64,000 nt of DNA. Source: Halomonas llamarensis (GTDB taxonomy: Bacteria; Pseudomonadota; Gammaproteobacteria; Pseudomonadales; Halomonadaceae). This document shows positions 39,298 through 47,796 of the stretch, one piece after another (the stretch's first letter is position 1; each line of letters starts with the position of its first letter). The notes beneath the pieces were generated by a model. That model saw nothing but the letters and a program-made list of their open reading frames with translations, ran no database searches and was not told the origin of the DNA. Location of the stretch: positions 1 through 64,000 of the forward strand of contig NZ_JAMJPJ010000013.1 in NCBI RefSeq assembly GCF_023555005.1. The letters are read 5' to 3'. Position numbers and translations under genes: made by a program.

Positions 39298-41318
39298 GCT
39301 ATTGCCTCCTTCGAGGCGCTGTCGCTAGACGAGGCACTCGTACTCTCAGAATCGTACCTTTGTTGGCGAACACGTGTGCGGCGATAGCGCTTATCCGCTA
39401 CGGCAAGCAGGCCGCCTGCGGCCATCAACAAGCCACCCAGCCACAACCAACGCACCAAGGGCTTGTGCTGAATACGCATGGCCCAGCTGCCGTCGCCGAG
39501 ATCCTCGCCCATCGCGACATAAAGGTCTCGGAAAAAGCCAGCACGTAGCGCCACCTGCGTCATCGGCATGCCCGTCGCCAAGTAGAGCCGTTTTTCCGGC
39601 TGCATGGTGAACTGACGTCCGCTTTCACCACGCTGAACCTCAATGACCGCAGTATCCGCCAAAAAGTTAGCGCCGCGGCGGCTTGATAGCTCTGTCATCG
39701 TGAAATGGTAGCCGGCCACCTCGACGCTATCTCCCGGCCCCATGCGCACGTTGCGCTCAATGCTGTAATGGGAGACCACGGCGACCCCTACAATGGTAAA
39801 GGCCACGCCCAGATGCCCAAGCACCATGCCCCAATACGTCAGGGAGAGTTTTTTCAGGCCAACACCAAACGAACGCGCATGGCGGGTTTTATCCCAAATA
39901 TCGCGCAGTATCGGCAATACGATCCAAAGCGCCATCAGCATGCCAAGGGCCACCCAAATGTTCCATTCAGGGCCATAAAACACGGGAATTAAAGCACCCA
40001 ACACCAATGCCACGACACCGGCCAGCCAGAGTTTGGTGTAAAGCTCTTTCGCCGCCATGCGCTTCCAGCGTGCCATCGGCCCTAATCCCATAAAGATGCT
40101 CGTCACCGCCATAAGAGGGACAAACAGCGCGTTAAAGTACGGCGGCCCCACGCTGATTTTGCCTAATCCTAGCGAATCCAAGATCAACGGGTAGAGCGTG
40201 CCCAACAGCACCGTGACGGTCATAATCACGAGCAGAATATTGTTGATTAATAAAAGCGCATCCCGCGATAGCCAGTTAAAACCCACTTTTTGGCTAACGC
40301 GTGGCGCACGCAGAGCAAAAACCAATAGCGAAAGAGTGACCGTAATCGCGAGCAGCATCAAAATGAAAAAGCCGCGCGCCGGGTCATTAGCAAAGGCGTG
40401 TACCGAGGTTAAAACCCCCGAGCGCACCAAAAAAGTCCCCATTAACGAAAGCGAAAAAGTGGCAATCGCCAACAGCACTGTCCAGCTCTTAAACGAGCCG
40501 CGCTTCTCGGTCACCGCCAGCGAGTGAATCAGTGCGGTACCGGTCAGCCAGGGGAGCAACGAGGCGTTTTCCACCGGGTCCCAGAACCACCAACCGCCCC
40601 AACCAAGCTCGTAATAAGCCCACCAACTGCCAAGCGCGATACCCACGGTGAGAAACGCCCAGGCGATATTGGTCCAGGGGCGTGCCCAACGTGTCCATGC
40701 CGCATCTAAGCGTCCGCCCAGAAGCGCGGCAATGGCAAACGCAAACACCACGGAGAACCCTACATAGCCCATGTAAAGCATTGGTGGGTGAACGACGAGA
40801 CCAAAATCCTGCAAAAGCGGATTAAGGTCGGCACCGTCTTGCGGCATATTCGGCAACAACCGATCAAACGGGTTAGACGTCACCAAAATAAAAAGCAAAA
40901 ACCCTACGCTGACCGCGCCCAGAATCCCCATCACGCGAGCAACCATATCGCGCGGAAGCTGCCGCGAGAAAACACCGGCAAAAAAACCCCAGCTGGCCAG
41001 CATCAAACTCCAAAGCAGCACAGAACCTTCATGGTTGCCCCAAACGGCGCTGAGCTTATAGTACCAAGGCAACATCGTGTTGGAGTTATTGGCCACGTTG
41101 GCCACGCTAAAATCATCCAGCATGTAGCTGGCGGTTAAACAGCCATAAGCAATCAACAAAAACAAAAACTGCCCTGCTGCCATAGGCCGACCGTAAGCCA
41201 TCCATAACGGGCGCCGCGTCGCCGCGCCTGCTAATGGCATAATGGTCTGCACCGCTGCCATTAGCAGAGCGGTAACAAGGGCAAAATGGCCAACTTCTGG
41301 GATCATTTCAGTGAACAT
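39294..41318 (-). CDS. ccmF: Haem lyase subunit CcmF
   Basis: A 674-residue polytopic membrane protein with about 14-15 transmembrane segments. The WWD domain GWGGWWFWDPVENASLLPWL (about 235-254) and paired periplasmic histidines are the known haem-handling features of this cytochrome c synthetase. The C-terminal tail is Ser-rich (STSASSSDSASK) and probably cytoplasmic. It works with CcmH and CcmI to ligate haem to CXXCH motifs. Confidence 0.97.
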   Translation of the reverse strand: MFTEMIPEVGHFALVTALLMAAVQTIMPLAGAATRRPLWMAYGRPMAAGQFLFLLIAYGCLTASYMLDDFSVANVANNSNTMLPWYYKLSAVWGNHEGSVLLWSLMLASWGFFAGVFSRQLPRDMVARVMGILGAVSVGFLLFILVTSNPFDRLLPNMPQDGADLNPLLQDFGLVVHPPMLYMGYVGFSVVFAFAIAALLGGRLDAAWTRWARPWTNIAWAFLTVGIALGSWWAYYELGWGGWWFWDPVENASLLPWLTGTALIHSLAVTEKRGSFKSWTVLLAIATFSLSLMGTFLVRSGVLTSVHAFANDPARGFFILMLLAITVTLSLLVFALRAPRVSQKVGFNWLSRDALLLINNILLVIMTVTVLLGTLYPLILDSLGLGKISVGPPYFNALFVPLMAVTSIFMGLGPMARWKRMAAKELYTKLWLAGVVALVLGALIPVFYGPEWNIWVALGMLMALWIVLPILRDIWDKTRHARSFGVGLKKLSLTYWGMVLGHLGVAFTIVGVAVVSHYSIERNVRMGPGDSVEVAGYHFTMTELSSRRGANFLADTAVIEVQRGESGRQFTMQPEKRLYLATGMPMTQVALRAGFFRDLYVAMGEDLGDGSWAMRIQHKPLVRWLWLGGLLMAAGGLLAVADKRYRRTRVRQQRYDSESTSASSSDSASKEAIA

Positions 41319-41365
41319 GTGCGCTCCGGGTTAGCACGTGACAGTCGGCTCGGCATAGCATGACG

Positions 41366-41875
41366 CTAGTACTCACTTGCTTTAGGCACGCCCTCTGCGT
41401 CAAGACGTTTCCCCACCTCAACGGCTTTAGCCTGGAAATCCGCCGGTTTATAACCTGATTCTTCGAGCGCCTGTGCGACTTCCGGGGGCATATAGTTTTC
41501 GTCGTGACGCGCTAGCACTTCATCCGCCCGCATGCGACCGTCAGCCTGTAGCTGACCTACCACGACCACACCCTGACCTTCACGGAACAGGTCCGGCAAA
41601 ATGCCGCTGTAGTAAACATCAAGATCATCGACGTAATCGGTCACTTTAAACTCAACGTTAAGGCTCTCCGAGTCGCGGGATACCGAGCCTTCTTTCACCA
41701 TCCCCCCGGCGCGTATGGTGCGTTCGATGGGCGCATTACCCTGTGCAATTTGGACCGGGCTGAAAAACAGATTGATATTAGAGCGAAGTGCATACAGCGT
41801 GAGCCCAACGGCGATGGCGGTAAGCGATACCAAGCCGAGAATCACAAACATCTTCTGTTTACGCTTAGGTGTCAT
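41366..41875 (-). CDS. ccmE: Haem chaperone CcmE
   Basis: A 169-residue protein with one N-terminal membrane anchor ([21 protein letters not shown]) and a periplasmic OB-fold. The haem-binding motif is [13 protein letters not shown]: the His forms the covalent bond to haem and the Tyr is the axial ligand. It takes haem from CcmABCD and hands it to CcmF. The start overlaps ccmD by 11 bp. Confidence 0.96.
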   Translation of the reverse strand: MTPKRKQKMFVILGLVSLTAIAVGLTLYALRSNINLFFSPVQIAQGNAPIERTIRAGGMVKEGSVSRDSESLNVEFKVTDYVDDLDVYYSGILPDLFREGQGVVVVGQLQADGRMRADEVLARHDENYMPPEVAQALEESGYKPADFQAKAVEVGKRLDAEGVPKASEY

Positions 41876-42104
41876 GCTGACCTCCCGCTACAACCGGTTG
41901 AAGTGGCGCTGGGGCGGCGTTTTGCTGCTTTCGTGCGCGCTCACGCCGTTCACGACGTTTTAAACTGTTAATTAGCTGACGGCGTTCAAATCGTGCATGC
42001 CACACAAGAACCACGAGTAAAAATAGTGTCAGCCCCCACGAAGACCACACATACGGCGCATGCCCTCCCATGGCGATAAATTCTGCGAATGAGTTAAACG
42101 CCAT
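41865..42104 (-). CDS. ccmD: Haem exporter accessory protein CcmD
   Basis: A 79-residue protein with one membrane helix ([20 protein letters not shown]) preceded by the usual [12 protein letters not shown] and followed by a strongly basic cytoplasmic tail. It stabilises the CcmABC-CcmE complex. ATG 42104 has AGGAGG at good spacing; ATG 42110, two codons upstream, overlaps the ccmC stop and is too close to that site. Confidence 0.93.
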   Translation of the reverse strand: MAFNSFAEFIAMGGHAPYVWSSWGLTLFLLVVLVWHARFERRQLINSLKRRERRERARKQQNAAPAPLQPVVAGGQHDT

Positions 42105-42106
42105 TG

Positions 42107-42844
42107 TCATGCCTCCTGAACCCTGTCTCGCACCCAACGCTTGTTGGATTCACGGCGCAAAATTTCGTTTCGTGTCCGCATTAGCGTCAAGGCAATAAAA
42201 AAACTGTAAAACCCTAGCACCATGATCAGCAGAGGCATCCACATCTCGGTCGGCATCGCCGGGCGCGATGTAATCGTAAAGGAAGCCGGCTGGTGCAGGG
42301 TATACCACCAATCCACCGAATATTTAATGATCGGGATATTGATCACCCCCACCACTGCCAATACCGACGCCGCACGCGACGCGCTATCTCGGCTAGTAAA
42401 AGCACCGCGCAGCGCGATGACGCCTAAGTACAGAAACAGTAAAATCAACATGGAGGTAAGACGCGCGTCCCACATCCACCACGTTCCCCAGGTGGGCACG
42501 CCCCACACCGCGCCGGAAAACAGCGACACAAACGTCATCGACGCGCCCAGAGGCGCCATAACAGTCGCCGCCATATCCGCGACTTTTATCTTCCAGACCA
42601 TGAACACAAGCCCCGCAACTGCCATCGACACAAAAATCGACTGCGCCAAAAACGCGGCGGGAACATGCACATAGATAATGCGAAAGCTATTGCCCTGCTG
42701 ATAATCCGCCGGTGCAAATGCCAGCCCCCACACAGTGCCGGTCACGATCAAAAGCGCCGCGGCCACCCAAAACCAGGGCTCAAGCCTGGCACTGATACCG
42801 TAGAACCACTTGGGCGATCCCAGCTTATGAATAAAAGCCCACAT
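42107..42844 (-). CDS. ccmC: Haem exporter protein CcmC
   Basis: A 245-residue protein from ATG 42844 ([15 protein letters not shown]) with six membrane helices and the WWD domain [23 protein letters not shown], which presents haem to CcmE. Conserved periplasmic histidines (IYVHVPAAF and [12 protein letters not shown]) flank it. The frame continues upstream to 42907, inside the ccmB 3' end, but the family begins at the chosen Met. Confidence 0.96.
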   Translation of the reverse strand: MWAFIHKLGSPKWFYGISARLEPWFWVAAALLIVTGTVWGLAFAPADYQQGNSFRIIYVHVPAAFLAQSIFVSMAVAGLVFMVWKIKVADMAATVMAPLGASMTFVSLFSGAVWGVPTWGTWWMWDARLTSMLILLFLYLGVIALRGAFTSRDSASRAASVLAVVGVINIPIIKYSVDWWYTLHQPASFTITSRPAMPTEMWMPLLIMVLGFYSFFIALTLMRTRNEILRRESNKRWVRDRVQEA

Positions 42845-42857
42845 AGTGAGTCTGTCC

Positions 42858-43583
42858 TCAACCGTTAATACTGATTCGCAGTGATGCCGCAATCGCCCAG
42901 GGCGCAAGCATAAGGGCAGCCGCTAGCAGCGCACCCAAAATCGCCAGGTGCGCGCTGACGCTATCGCCTGCAATTGCTGCCTGCACCGCACCGGCACCGA
43001 AAATAAGCACGGGAATATAAAGAGGTAACACTAGCAATGACAACAACACACCGCCCCGAGCCAACCCCACCGTTAGCGCCGCGCCTATCGCCCCAATAAG
43101 GCTCAGCGTCGCACTGCCTAAAGCAAGGGACACAGCAAGCACCAAGTAACTTCCTGACGGCAATGCCAACATAATACCCAAAACGGGTGCCATTAACGCC
43201 AGCGGCAACCCCGTCAAAAGCCAATGTACCGCTACTTTCGCCAGCGATAACGCGGCAAGCGGCTGAGGTGCGAGCAGTAACTGCTCCAAACTGCCGTCAT
43301 CGAAATCGCTACGAAACAGGCTATCCAACGAAAGTAACGCCGCTAGCAATGCGGCTACCCATAAAAGCCCCGGTGCGATTAATGCTAACAAATCGGGATC
43401 GGGGGAAATGCCGATGGGAAACAGCGTGATGACCAAGGCAAAAAAGACCAAGGGATTTAGTACTTCACCACGACGACGTAGCATCAACACGAGATCACGC
43501 TTCAATGTCGCCGTTAGCGCGAGTGTTAAGCCCTCACCGGGCTCTTTTAGTCTCGGGGCAACCGCTGTGATTTCCTGCTGCAC
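42858..43583 (-). CDS. ccmB: Haem exporter ABC permease CcmB
   Basis: A 241-residue six-helix membrane protein. [23 protein letters not shown] and [23 protein letters not shown] are family hallmarks. GTG 43583 has AAGGAG at 6 nt; the frame extends 25 codons upstream into ccmA without family similarity. With CcmA it forms the ABC unit that drives release of holo-CcmE. The gap to ccmA is 28 bp. Confidence 0.93.
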   Translation of the reverse strand: MQQEITAVAPRLKEPGEGLTLALTATLKRDLVLMLRRRGEVLNPLVFFALVITLFPIGISPDPDLLALIAPGLLWVAALLAALLSLDSLFRSDFDDGSLEQLLLAPQPLAALSLAKVAVHWLLTGLPLALMAPVLGIMLALPSGSYLVLAVSLALGSATLSLIGAIGAALTVGLARGGVLLSLLVLPLYIPVLIFGAGAVQAAIAGDSVSAHLAILGALLAAALMLAPWAIAASLRISING

Positions 43584-43611
43584 CACACTCTCCTTATACT
43601 TAGCCGGTGAT

Positions 43612-44298
43612 TCAGCCCAGCACAATGCGTCGTAAAGCAGGGGACGAGGCCAACTCATGGTGGGTTGTCACAATCACGCAGCCACCGCTATTCGCATGCG
43701 CCACAAGCTGGGCTTCAAGCGCGGCAACACCGTCACGGTCAATGGCGGTAAAGGGCTCATCCAGTACCCATAACGCACGCGGTGTCAGCGTCAATCTCGC
43801 CAGTGCGATACGGCGGTGCTGGCCGGCAGAAAGCTGCCCAGCCGGCACATCTTCAAACCCCGCAAGCCCAACATTGGCCAGGGCGTCTAAACGCTCAGAC
43901 TCGCTACCGCGCTGTCCGTCCAATGCTTGGTACCAAGAGAGATTTTCTAACGCTGTGAGCCCTGTCTTTACGCCCGGCGAATGGCCGAGGTAGAGCAAAT
44001 TGGTCAAAAAATGCTCGCGCACCTCGCGCATAGGCTGACCATTCCAATACAGTTCGCCATGATAATCGCTCAGTTGCCCCGAAAAAATTTTCAATAGCGT
44101 GGTTTTACCACTGCCGTTAGGACCTTCAATCCGGACGACCTCACCACTATGGATGTCCACATCGAGACCCTGAAACAACCAGCGATCATCGCGTTCACAG
44201 GCGAGCTGTTGGGCTTGTAGGCGCAGACTCAAAGGGCTCTCCAAGCATATTGATTTCGCGTCGAACTCTACACGGAAAGCGTATTTCTCGCTAGTCAC
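43612..44298 (-). CDS. ccmA: Haem exporter ATP-binding protein CcmA
   Basis: A 228-residue ABC ATPase with Walker A IEGPNGSGKTTLLKIFSG, signature LSAGQHRRIALARL, and Walker B ALWVLDEPFTAID. The usual family length is about 205 residues and the first 18-20 residues here lack similarity, so the real start may be a TTG near 44244. First gene of the ccmABCDEFGHI operon. The ATP hydrolysis powers haem transfer from CcmE. An IS5-family element lies 94 bp upstream and may sit in or near the operon's promoter. Confidence 0.93.
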   Translation of the reverse strand: MTSEKYAFRVEFDAKSICLESPLSLRLQAQQLACERDDRWLFQGLDVDIHSGEVVRIEGPNGSGKTTLLKIFSGQLSDYHGELYWNGQPMREVREHFLTNLLYLGHSPGVKTGLTALENLSWYQALDGQRGSESERLDALANVGLAGFEDVPAGQLSAGQHRRIALARLTLTPRALWVLDEPFTAIDRDGVAALEAQLVAHANSGGCVIVTTHHELASSPALRRIVLG

Positions 44299-44387
44299 GC
44301 CCTGCGACGCCGGGTCGCATATTGACCTTGGTCAACTCACGCTTTAACGGGATACGCCTATCCGCGCAGATGATTTTCACGCCAAGG

Positions 44388-45250
44388 CTAGGGCCTGTTG
44401 ACGTTTCACATTGGGAGCCATAAAAAACCGCACGCCAAAGCCACCATGCTTTCGTAGTTTCGCTTCAGTTTATCGTAGCGCGTCGCTATGGCGCGATACG
44501 ATTTTAAACGGGCAAAGGCATTCTCGACGAGATGCCGATAGCGATATAAACCTCTGTCCAGACTGGCATTTCCCTTTTTCGAGTTGCGCCTACGTGGAAT
44601 CACGGCCTCCATGCCTTTCGCCTCAACCTGCTCACGGATACGCTCGCTGTCATAGCCCTTGTCAGCCACTAGCGCCTCCCCCGTCGGCAAGTCGTCAATC
44701 AATGCCTGGGCTTCTGTGCTGTCGTGTACCTCACCGCCCGCTATCCTGAAGGAATTGGGAAGGCCATAAGCGTCAACGGCCAGATGAATTTTGCTGGTGT
44801 TGCCTGCACGACTTTTGCCAATGGCTTCTGACTCTTCTGTGGCAGCCCCTGTACTGTCCTGGTGCGCCTTGACGTAAGAGCCATCAATGAATAGCCACTC
44901 GACATCCGGATCCTCGACCAGCATGTTGAAAACCGCCATCAGCTTTCCAGCCGATGACCAGGCGTTGAAGCGCTTGTAGACCGTATTCCAGGACCCAAAC
45001 GCCTCTGGCAGGTCCCGCCACTGGCAGCCAGTGTGCATCCGGTAAAGGATGCCTTCCACAGTGATGCGCAGGTTGGCCTTGTCATAGATACCTTGTTGAA
45101 GCAGGATAGGTTTCAGCTTCGACCAGTGTTCATCCGTGAGCATTTGTCGGGGCATCGCAAGCTCGCAGTTTGTTGGCGTGAGAACCTCTATTCTGCGAGC
45201 TTGCCCCTATCCTGCCAAATCATCTTCGATCAAACGTCAACACGCCCTAG
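44388..45250. mobile_element. IS5-family insertion sequence, complete
   Basis: Terminal inverted repeats GGCCTGTTGACGTTT (left, from 44392) and GGCGTGTTGACGTTT (right, ending 45246, read inward) differ at one base. CTAG on both sides (44388-44391, 45247-45250) fits a 4-bp target duplication as in IS5-type elements, although a palindromic CTAG cannot prove it. The element is about 855 bp and carries one intact transposase gene, so it may still be active. It separates the ccm operon from the S24-like gene. Confidence 0.9.
44406..45155 (-). CDS. IS5-family transposase (DDE)
   Basis: A 249-residue DDE transposase as a single frame. The N-terminal DUF4096-like DNA-binding part (MLTDEHWSKLKPIL, TGCQWRDLPEAFGSWNTVYKRFNAW) is followed by the DDE domain: D in WLFIDGSYVKAH, D in ALVADKGYDSE, and E in RHLVENAFARLKSYRAIATRYDK, the IS5-type YREK-like end. 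Many relatives need a -1 frameshift; this one does not. Confidence 0.93.
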   Translation of the reverse strand: MPRQMLTDEHWSKLKPILLQQGIYDKANLRITVEGILYRMHTGCQWRDLPEAFGSWNTVYKRFNAWSSAGKLMAVFNMLVEDPDVEWLFIDGSYVKAHQDSTGAATEESEAIGKSRAGNTSKIHLAVDAYGLPNSFRIAGGEVHDSTEAQALIDDLPTGEALVADKGYDSERIREQVEAKGMEAVIPRRRNSKKGNASLDRGLYRYRHLVENAFARLKSYRAIATRYDKLKRNYESMVALACGFLWLPM

Positions 45251-45315
45251 ACTGTATAGAAAAACACATATACAGTTAATCATGTACATAACAACAGACT
45301 GTACTAAAAAACACT
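45250..45315 (+). promoter_or_regulatory. Direct-repeat, LexA-like half-site region upstream of the S24-like gene
   Basis: GACTGTATAGAAAAACACA (45250-45268) recurs as GACTGTACTAAAAAACACT (45297-45315), 15 of 19 identical. The first copy also pairs inverted with ATACAG at 45270-45275 (CTGTAT-N12-ATACAG). CTGT/ACAG are LexA-type half-sites, but the spacing is not the standard N8. The IS right end abuts the first copy, so part of the region may have been displaced. Confidence 0.45.
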
Positions 45316-45378
45316 TTTAAAAGAATACACTAAATAAGCCACAGGATGTCGCTGCCCACTTTGACCCAGGAGACTTCC

Positions 45379-45720
45379 ATGACCGCCTTCCCCGCTATCG
45401 CCGAGTTCCATGATACCCCTGTCGCTAAGCGCATCACACGCCGCAATATTTACGCCATCAAAGTGCGTGGCAACCGGATGAACGATTGCAACCTATTTGA
45501 TGGTGATGTCATCATTATTCGCCGTTTTCAGCACGACACCTACGATGAAACAGCAGTGGCTGAAATTAATCGCCGCTCTGTCACGCTTAAGCGACTTTCC
45601 ATCGGCCACGACGGTGTTCATCTTCTGCCGGAACAAGCGGGCACACCTGCCATGTTCTTGCACAATCGCGACATTCAAGTGCTTGGTCTTGTCATGGGGA
45701 TCGAGCATCAAGCCTCTTAG
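45379..45720 (+). CDS. LexA/UmuD-fold (S24) protein lacking the catalytic serine
   Basis: A 113-residue protein from ATG 45379 (AGGAG at 7 nt; the frame starts upstream at 45346). IYAIKVRGNRMNDCNLFDGD aligns with the LexA segment around Ser119 (GMSMKDIGIMDGD): the serine is replaced by Arg. The catalytic-lysine region is kept (VTLKRL). There is no N-terminal DNA-binding domain, and the self-cleavage activity is probably lost. It may be a dimerising modulator of LexA/UmuD-type proteins or a decayed gene. No umuC is adjacent. Its stop is 35 bp before yigZ. Confidence 0.7.
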   Translation: MTAFPAIAEFHDTPVAKRITRRNIYAIKVRGNRMNDCNLFDGDVIIIRRFQHDTYDETAVAEINRRSVTLKRLSIGHDGVHLLPEQAGTPAMFLHNRDIQVLGLVMGIEHQAS

Positions 45721-45755
45721 CTTGCTGCTGTTGGCCGCCAACCCCTGGAGCATTA

Positions 45756-46394
45756 ATGCGTTATCCCGTCCCCAATCTTGCACCCGAAACTTGGCATGGC
45801 GAAAGCATTGAGATCGAAAAAAGCCAGTTTATTGCCTGGGTGTGTCGTGCGCCGAGCATTGACGATTTCGACATACTGCTCGACGCGGCCAAACAGGCAC
45901 ACCCGAATGCTAGCCACTATTGCAGCGCCTACATTGCCGGGGCGCCGAGTGAGCAAAATCGCATTGGCTTTTCGGATGACGGTGAGCCCGGAGGGACGGC
46001 GGGGCGCCCCATGTTTCAAGTTCTTAATGGCAGCGGTATCGGCGAAATTGGCTGCGTTGTTACCCGTTATTTTGGCGGTACCAAGTTGGGCACAGGCGGA
46101 TTAGCGCGCGCCTACGCACAAGCGGTAAGCGCCGCGCTGGAAACGCTCCCTACTTGCGAGATTGTCGAGCGCGACACCTACACTCTGCGCTTAACGTTTG
46201 CCCAAGAAGCCGATGCTCGTGCTTGGTGTAATGAGCAGGAGCTCCCGATTGAAAATGCCGAATACGATAGCGATGGTGTGCGTTTAGCCATCGGATGGCC
46301 ACGAGATCGTATGTTTGAGCTTGGTGAGCTGGAAAACCGGCTAAAGTCCCGCATTATCGCTAACCCACCGACAAAAACGCGGCACGCTGATTAA
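45756..46394 (+). CDS. yigZ: YigZ/IMPACT family protein (UPF0029)
   Basis: A 212-residue protein with the IMPACT signature: SQFIAWVCRAPSIDDF, HPNASHYCSAYIAG, FSDDGEPGGTAGRPMFQVL, and VVTRYFGGTKLGTGGLARAYAQAV, followed by a C-terminal DUF1949 ferredoxin-like domain. The family is linked to translation control and IMPACT-like ribosome binding; its activity in bacteria is not settled. The stop codon lies in the loop of the oad operon terminator. Confidence 0.94.
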   Translation: MRYPVPNLAPETWHGESIEIEKSQFIAWVCRAPSIDDFDILLDAAKQAHPNASHYCSAYIAGAPSEQNRIGFSDDGEPGGTAGRPMFQVLNGSGIGEIGCVVTRYFGGTKLGTGGLARAYAQAVSAALETLPTCEIVERDTYTLRLTFAQEADARAWCNEQELPIENAEYDSDGVRLAIGWPRDRMFELGELENRLKSRIIANPPTKTRHAD

Positions 46395-46405
46395 CAGCGT
46401 GCCGC
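46374..46405 (-). terminator. Rho-independent terminator of oadGAB, overlapping the yigZ end
   Basis: GCGGCACGCTG / CAGCGTGCCGC stem (46379-46405) with ATTAA loop, T5 on the minus strand from the A-run at 46374-46378. It serves the oad operon; the same DNA encodes the last codons and stop of yigZ. Confidence 0.85.
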
Positions 46406-46459
46406 GCTTGACTTACGTGCGATGGGCCATTGGTGACAAGCTGAAGTTAGCCCAAGCGC

Positions 46460-47782
46460 TTAACCTAAATACTTAATCATCACCCCAGCCGCTACTGCCG
46501 AACCGATAACACCGGCCACGTTGGGACCCATCGCGTGCATCAACAGGAAGTTGTGCGGATTCGCTTCTAGCCCCACTTTGTTGGCCACGCGCGCTGCCAT
46601 CGGTACCGCCGAAACCCCTGCAGCCCCAATCAGCGGGTTGATCGGCATTTTGCTCACCAGGTTCATCAGTTTAGCCATCAATACACCGGCCGCGGTGCCA
46701 ATCCCAAAGGCCACAATGCCGAGCCCCAAAATACCTAGGGTCTCCACCGAGAGAAAACTCTCCGCCATCAATTTAGAGCCTACCGACAACCCCAGAATGA
46801 TGGTCACGATATTAATCAACGCATTTTGCGAGGTGTCGGATAAACGCTCGACCACACCACACTCGCGCATCAAGTTACCAAAACAGAACATCCCCAGCAG
46901 CGGTGCGGCATCGGGCAGAAACAGCGCCACGAGAATCAGCAGCATTAATGGGAAAATGATTTTTTCCAGCTTCGAGACCGGACGAAGCTGCGTCATAGTG
47001 ATCTCGCGCTCTTTTTTGCTGGTTAACAGGCGCATAATCGGCGGCTGAATCAGCGGCACCAAGGCCATATAGGCATACGCTGCGACGGCAATCGCCCCGA
47101 GAAGCTCAGGGGCCAACACGCTGGAGACATAAATTGATGTTGGACCATCCGCCCCGCCGATAATCCCGATCGCGGCGGCTTGATTAAGCGAGAAGTCCAT
47201 CACGCCCATTGATGACAGCGCGACAGCGCCAAACAGCGTAGCGAAAATACCAAACTGCGCGGCGGCGCCTAAAAACAGCGTGCGCGGATTGGCCAGTAGT
47301 GGGCCAAAGTCCGTCATCGCGCCTACGCCCATGAAGATGATCAATGGCGCGACCCCCGTGCCAATCGCCACCTTATAGAAGTTATAAAGCATGCCGTCGC
47401 TGTAGCCGACATTGACGACCACGTCCTTAGCCGCGCGAAGCGCGTCTGCCGACGCATTGCCATCCGCCACACTTTTAAGCGCGACACGCCAGCTCTCGGC
47501 ACTCGCCAACGGATCAAGCGCGATCCCAAATGCCGCGGCAATTTGCTGCAAAACAGCAGGCTTCCCCACCTCAATGGCTTGATCTAGCGCGGAAATCGCA
47601 AGACCCGCTTCAGGAATATTGGCCAGTATCCCGCCAAACCCAATGGGCACGAGCAAAAGCGGCTCAAACTTTTTGTAGATCGCCAAGTAAAGCAGCACAA
47701 GCCCCACCACGATCATCGCCGCTTGGCCAAGCTGAAGGTTATAAAGCCCCGAGCCTTCCCATAACGTGATTATCTTATCCAT
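46460..47782 (-). CDS. oadB: Sodium-pumping oxaloacetate decarboxylase, beta subunit
   Basis: A 440-residue polytopic membrane protein, the carboxybiotin decarboxylase that couples CO2 release to Na+ export. Family motifs are visible: [61 protein letters not shown] (with the Asp and Ser implicated in Na+ transport) and [33 protein letters not shown]. It is 14 bp behind oadA. Confidence 0.95.
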   Translation of the reverse strand: MDKIITLWEGSGLYNLQLGQAAMIVVGLVLLYLAIYKKFEPLLLVPIGFGGILANIPEAGLAISALDQAIEVGKPAVLQQIAAAFGIALDPLASAESWRVALKSVADGNASADALRAAKDVVVNVGYSDGMLYNFYKVAIGTGVAPLIIFMGVGAMTDFGPLLANPRTLFLGAAAQFGIFATLFGAVALSSMGVMDFSLNQAAAIGIIGGADGPTSIYVSSVLAPELLGAIAVAAYAYMALVPLIQPPIMRLLTSKKEREITMTQLRPVSKLEKIIFPLMLLILVALFLPDAAPLLGMFCFGNLMRECGVVERLSDTSQNALINIVTIILGLSVGSKLMAESFLSVETLGILGLGIVAFGIGTAAGVLMAKLMNLVSKMPINPLIGAAGVSAVPMAARVANKVGLEANPHNFLLMHAMGPNVAGVIGSAVAAGVMIKYLG

Positions 47783-47796
47783 AGTGCGAAAGCCCC

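Noticed and set aside
45379-45720. UmuD of an umuDC operon
   Set aside because: The catalytic serine is missing and no umuC-like polymerase follows; the next gene is yigZ.
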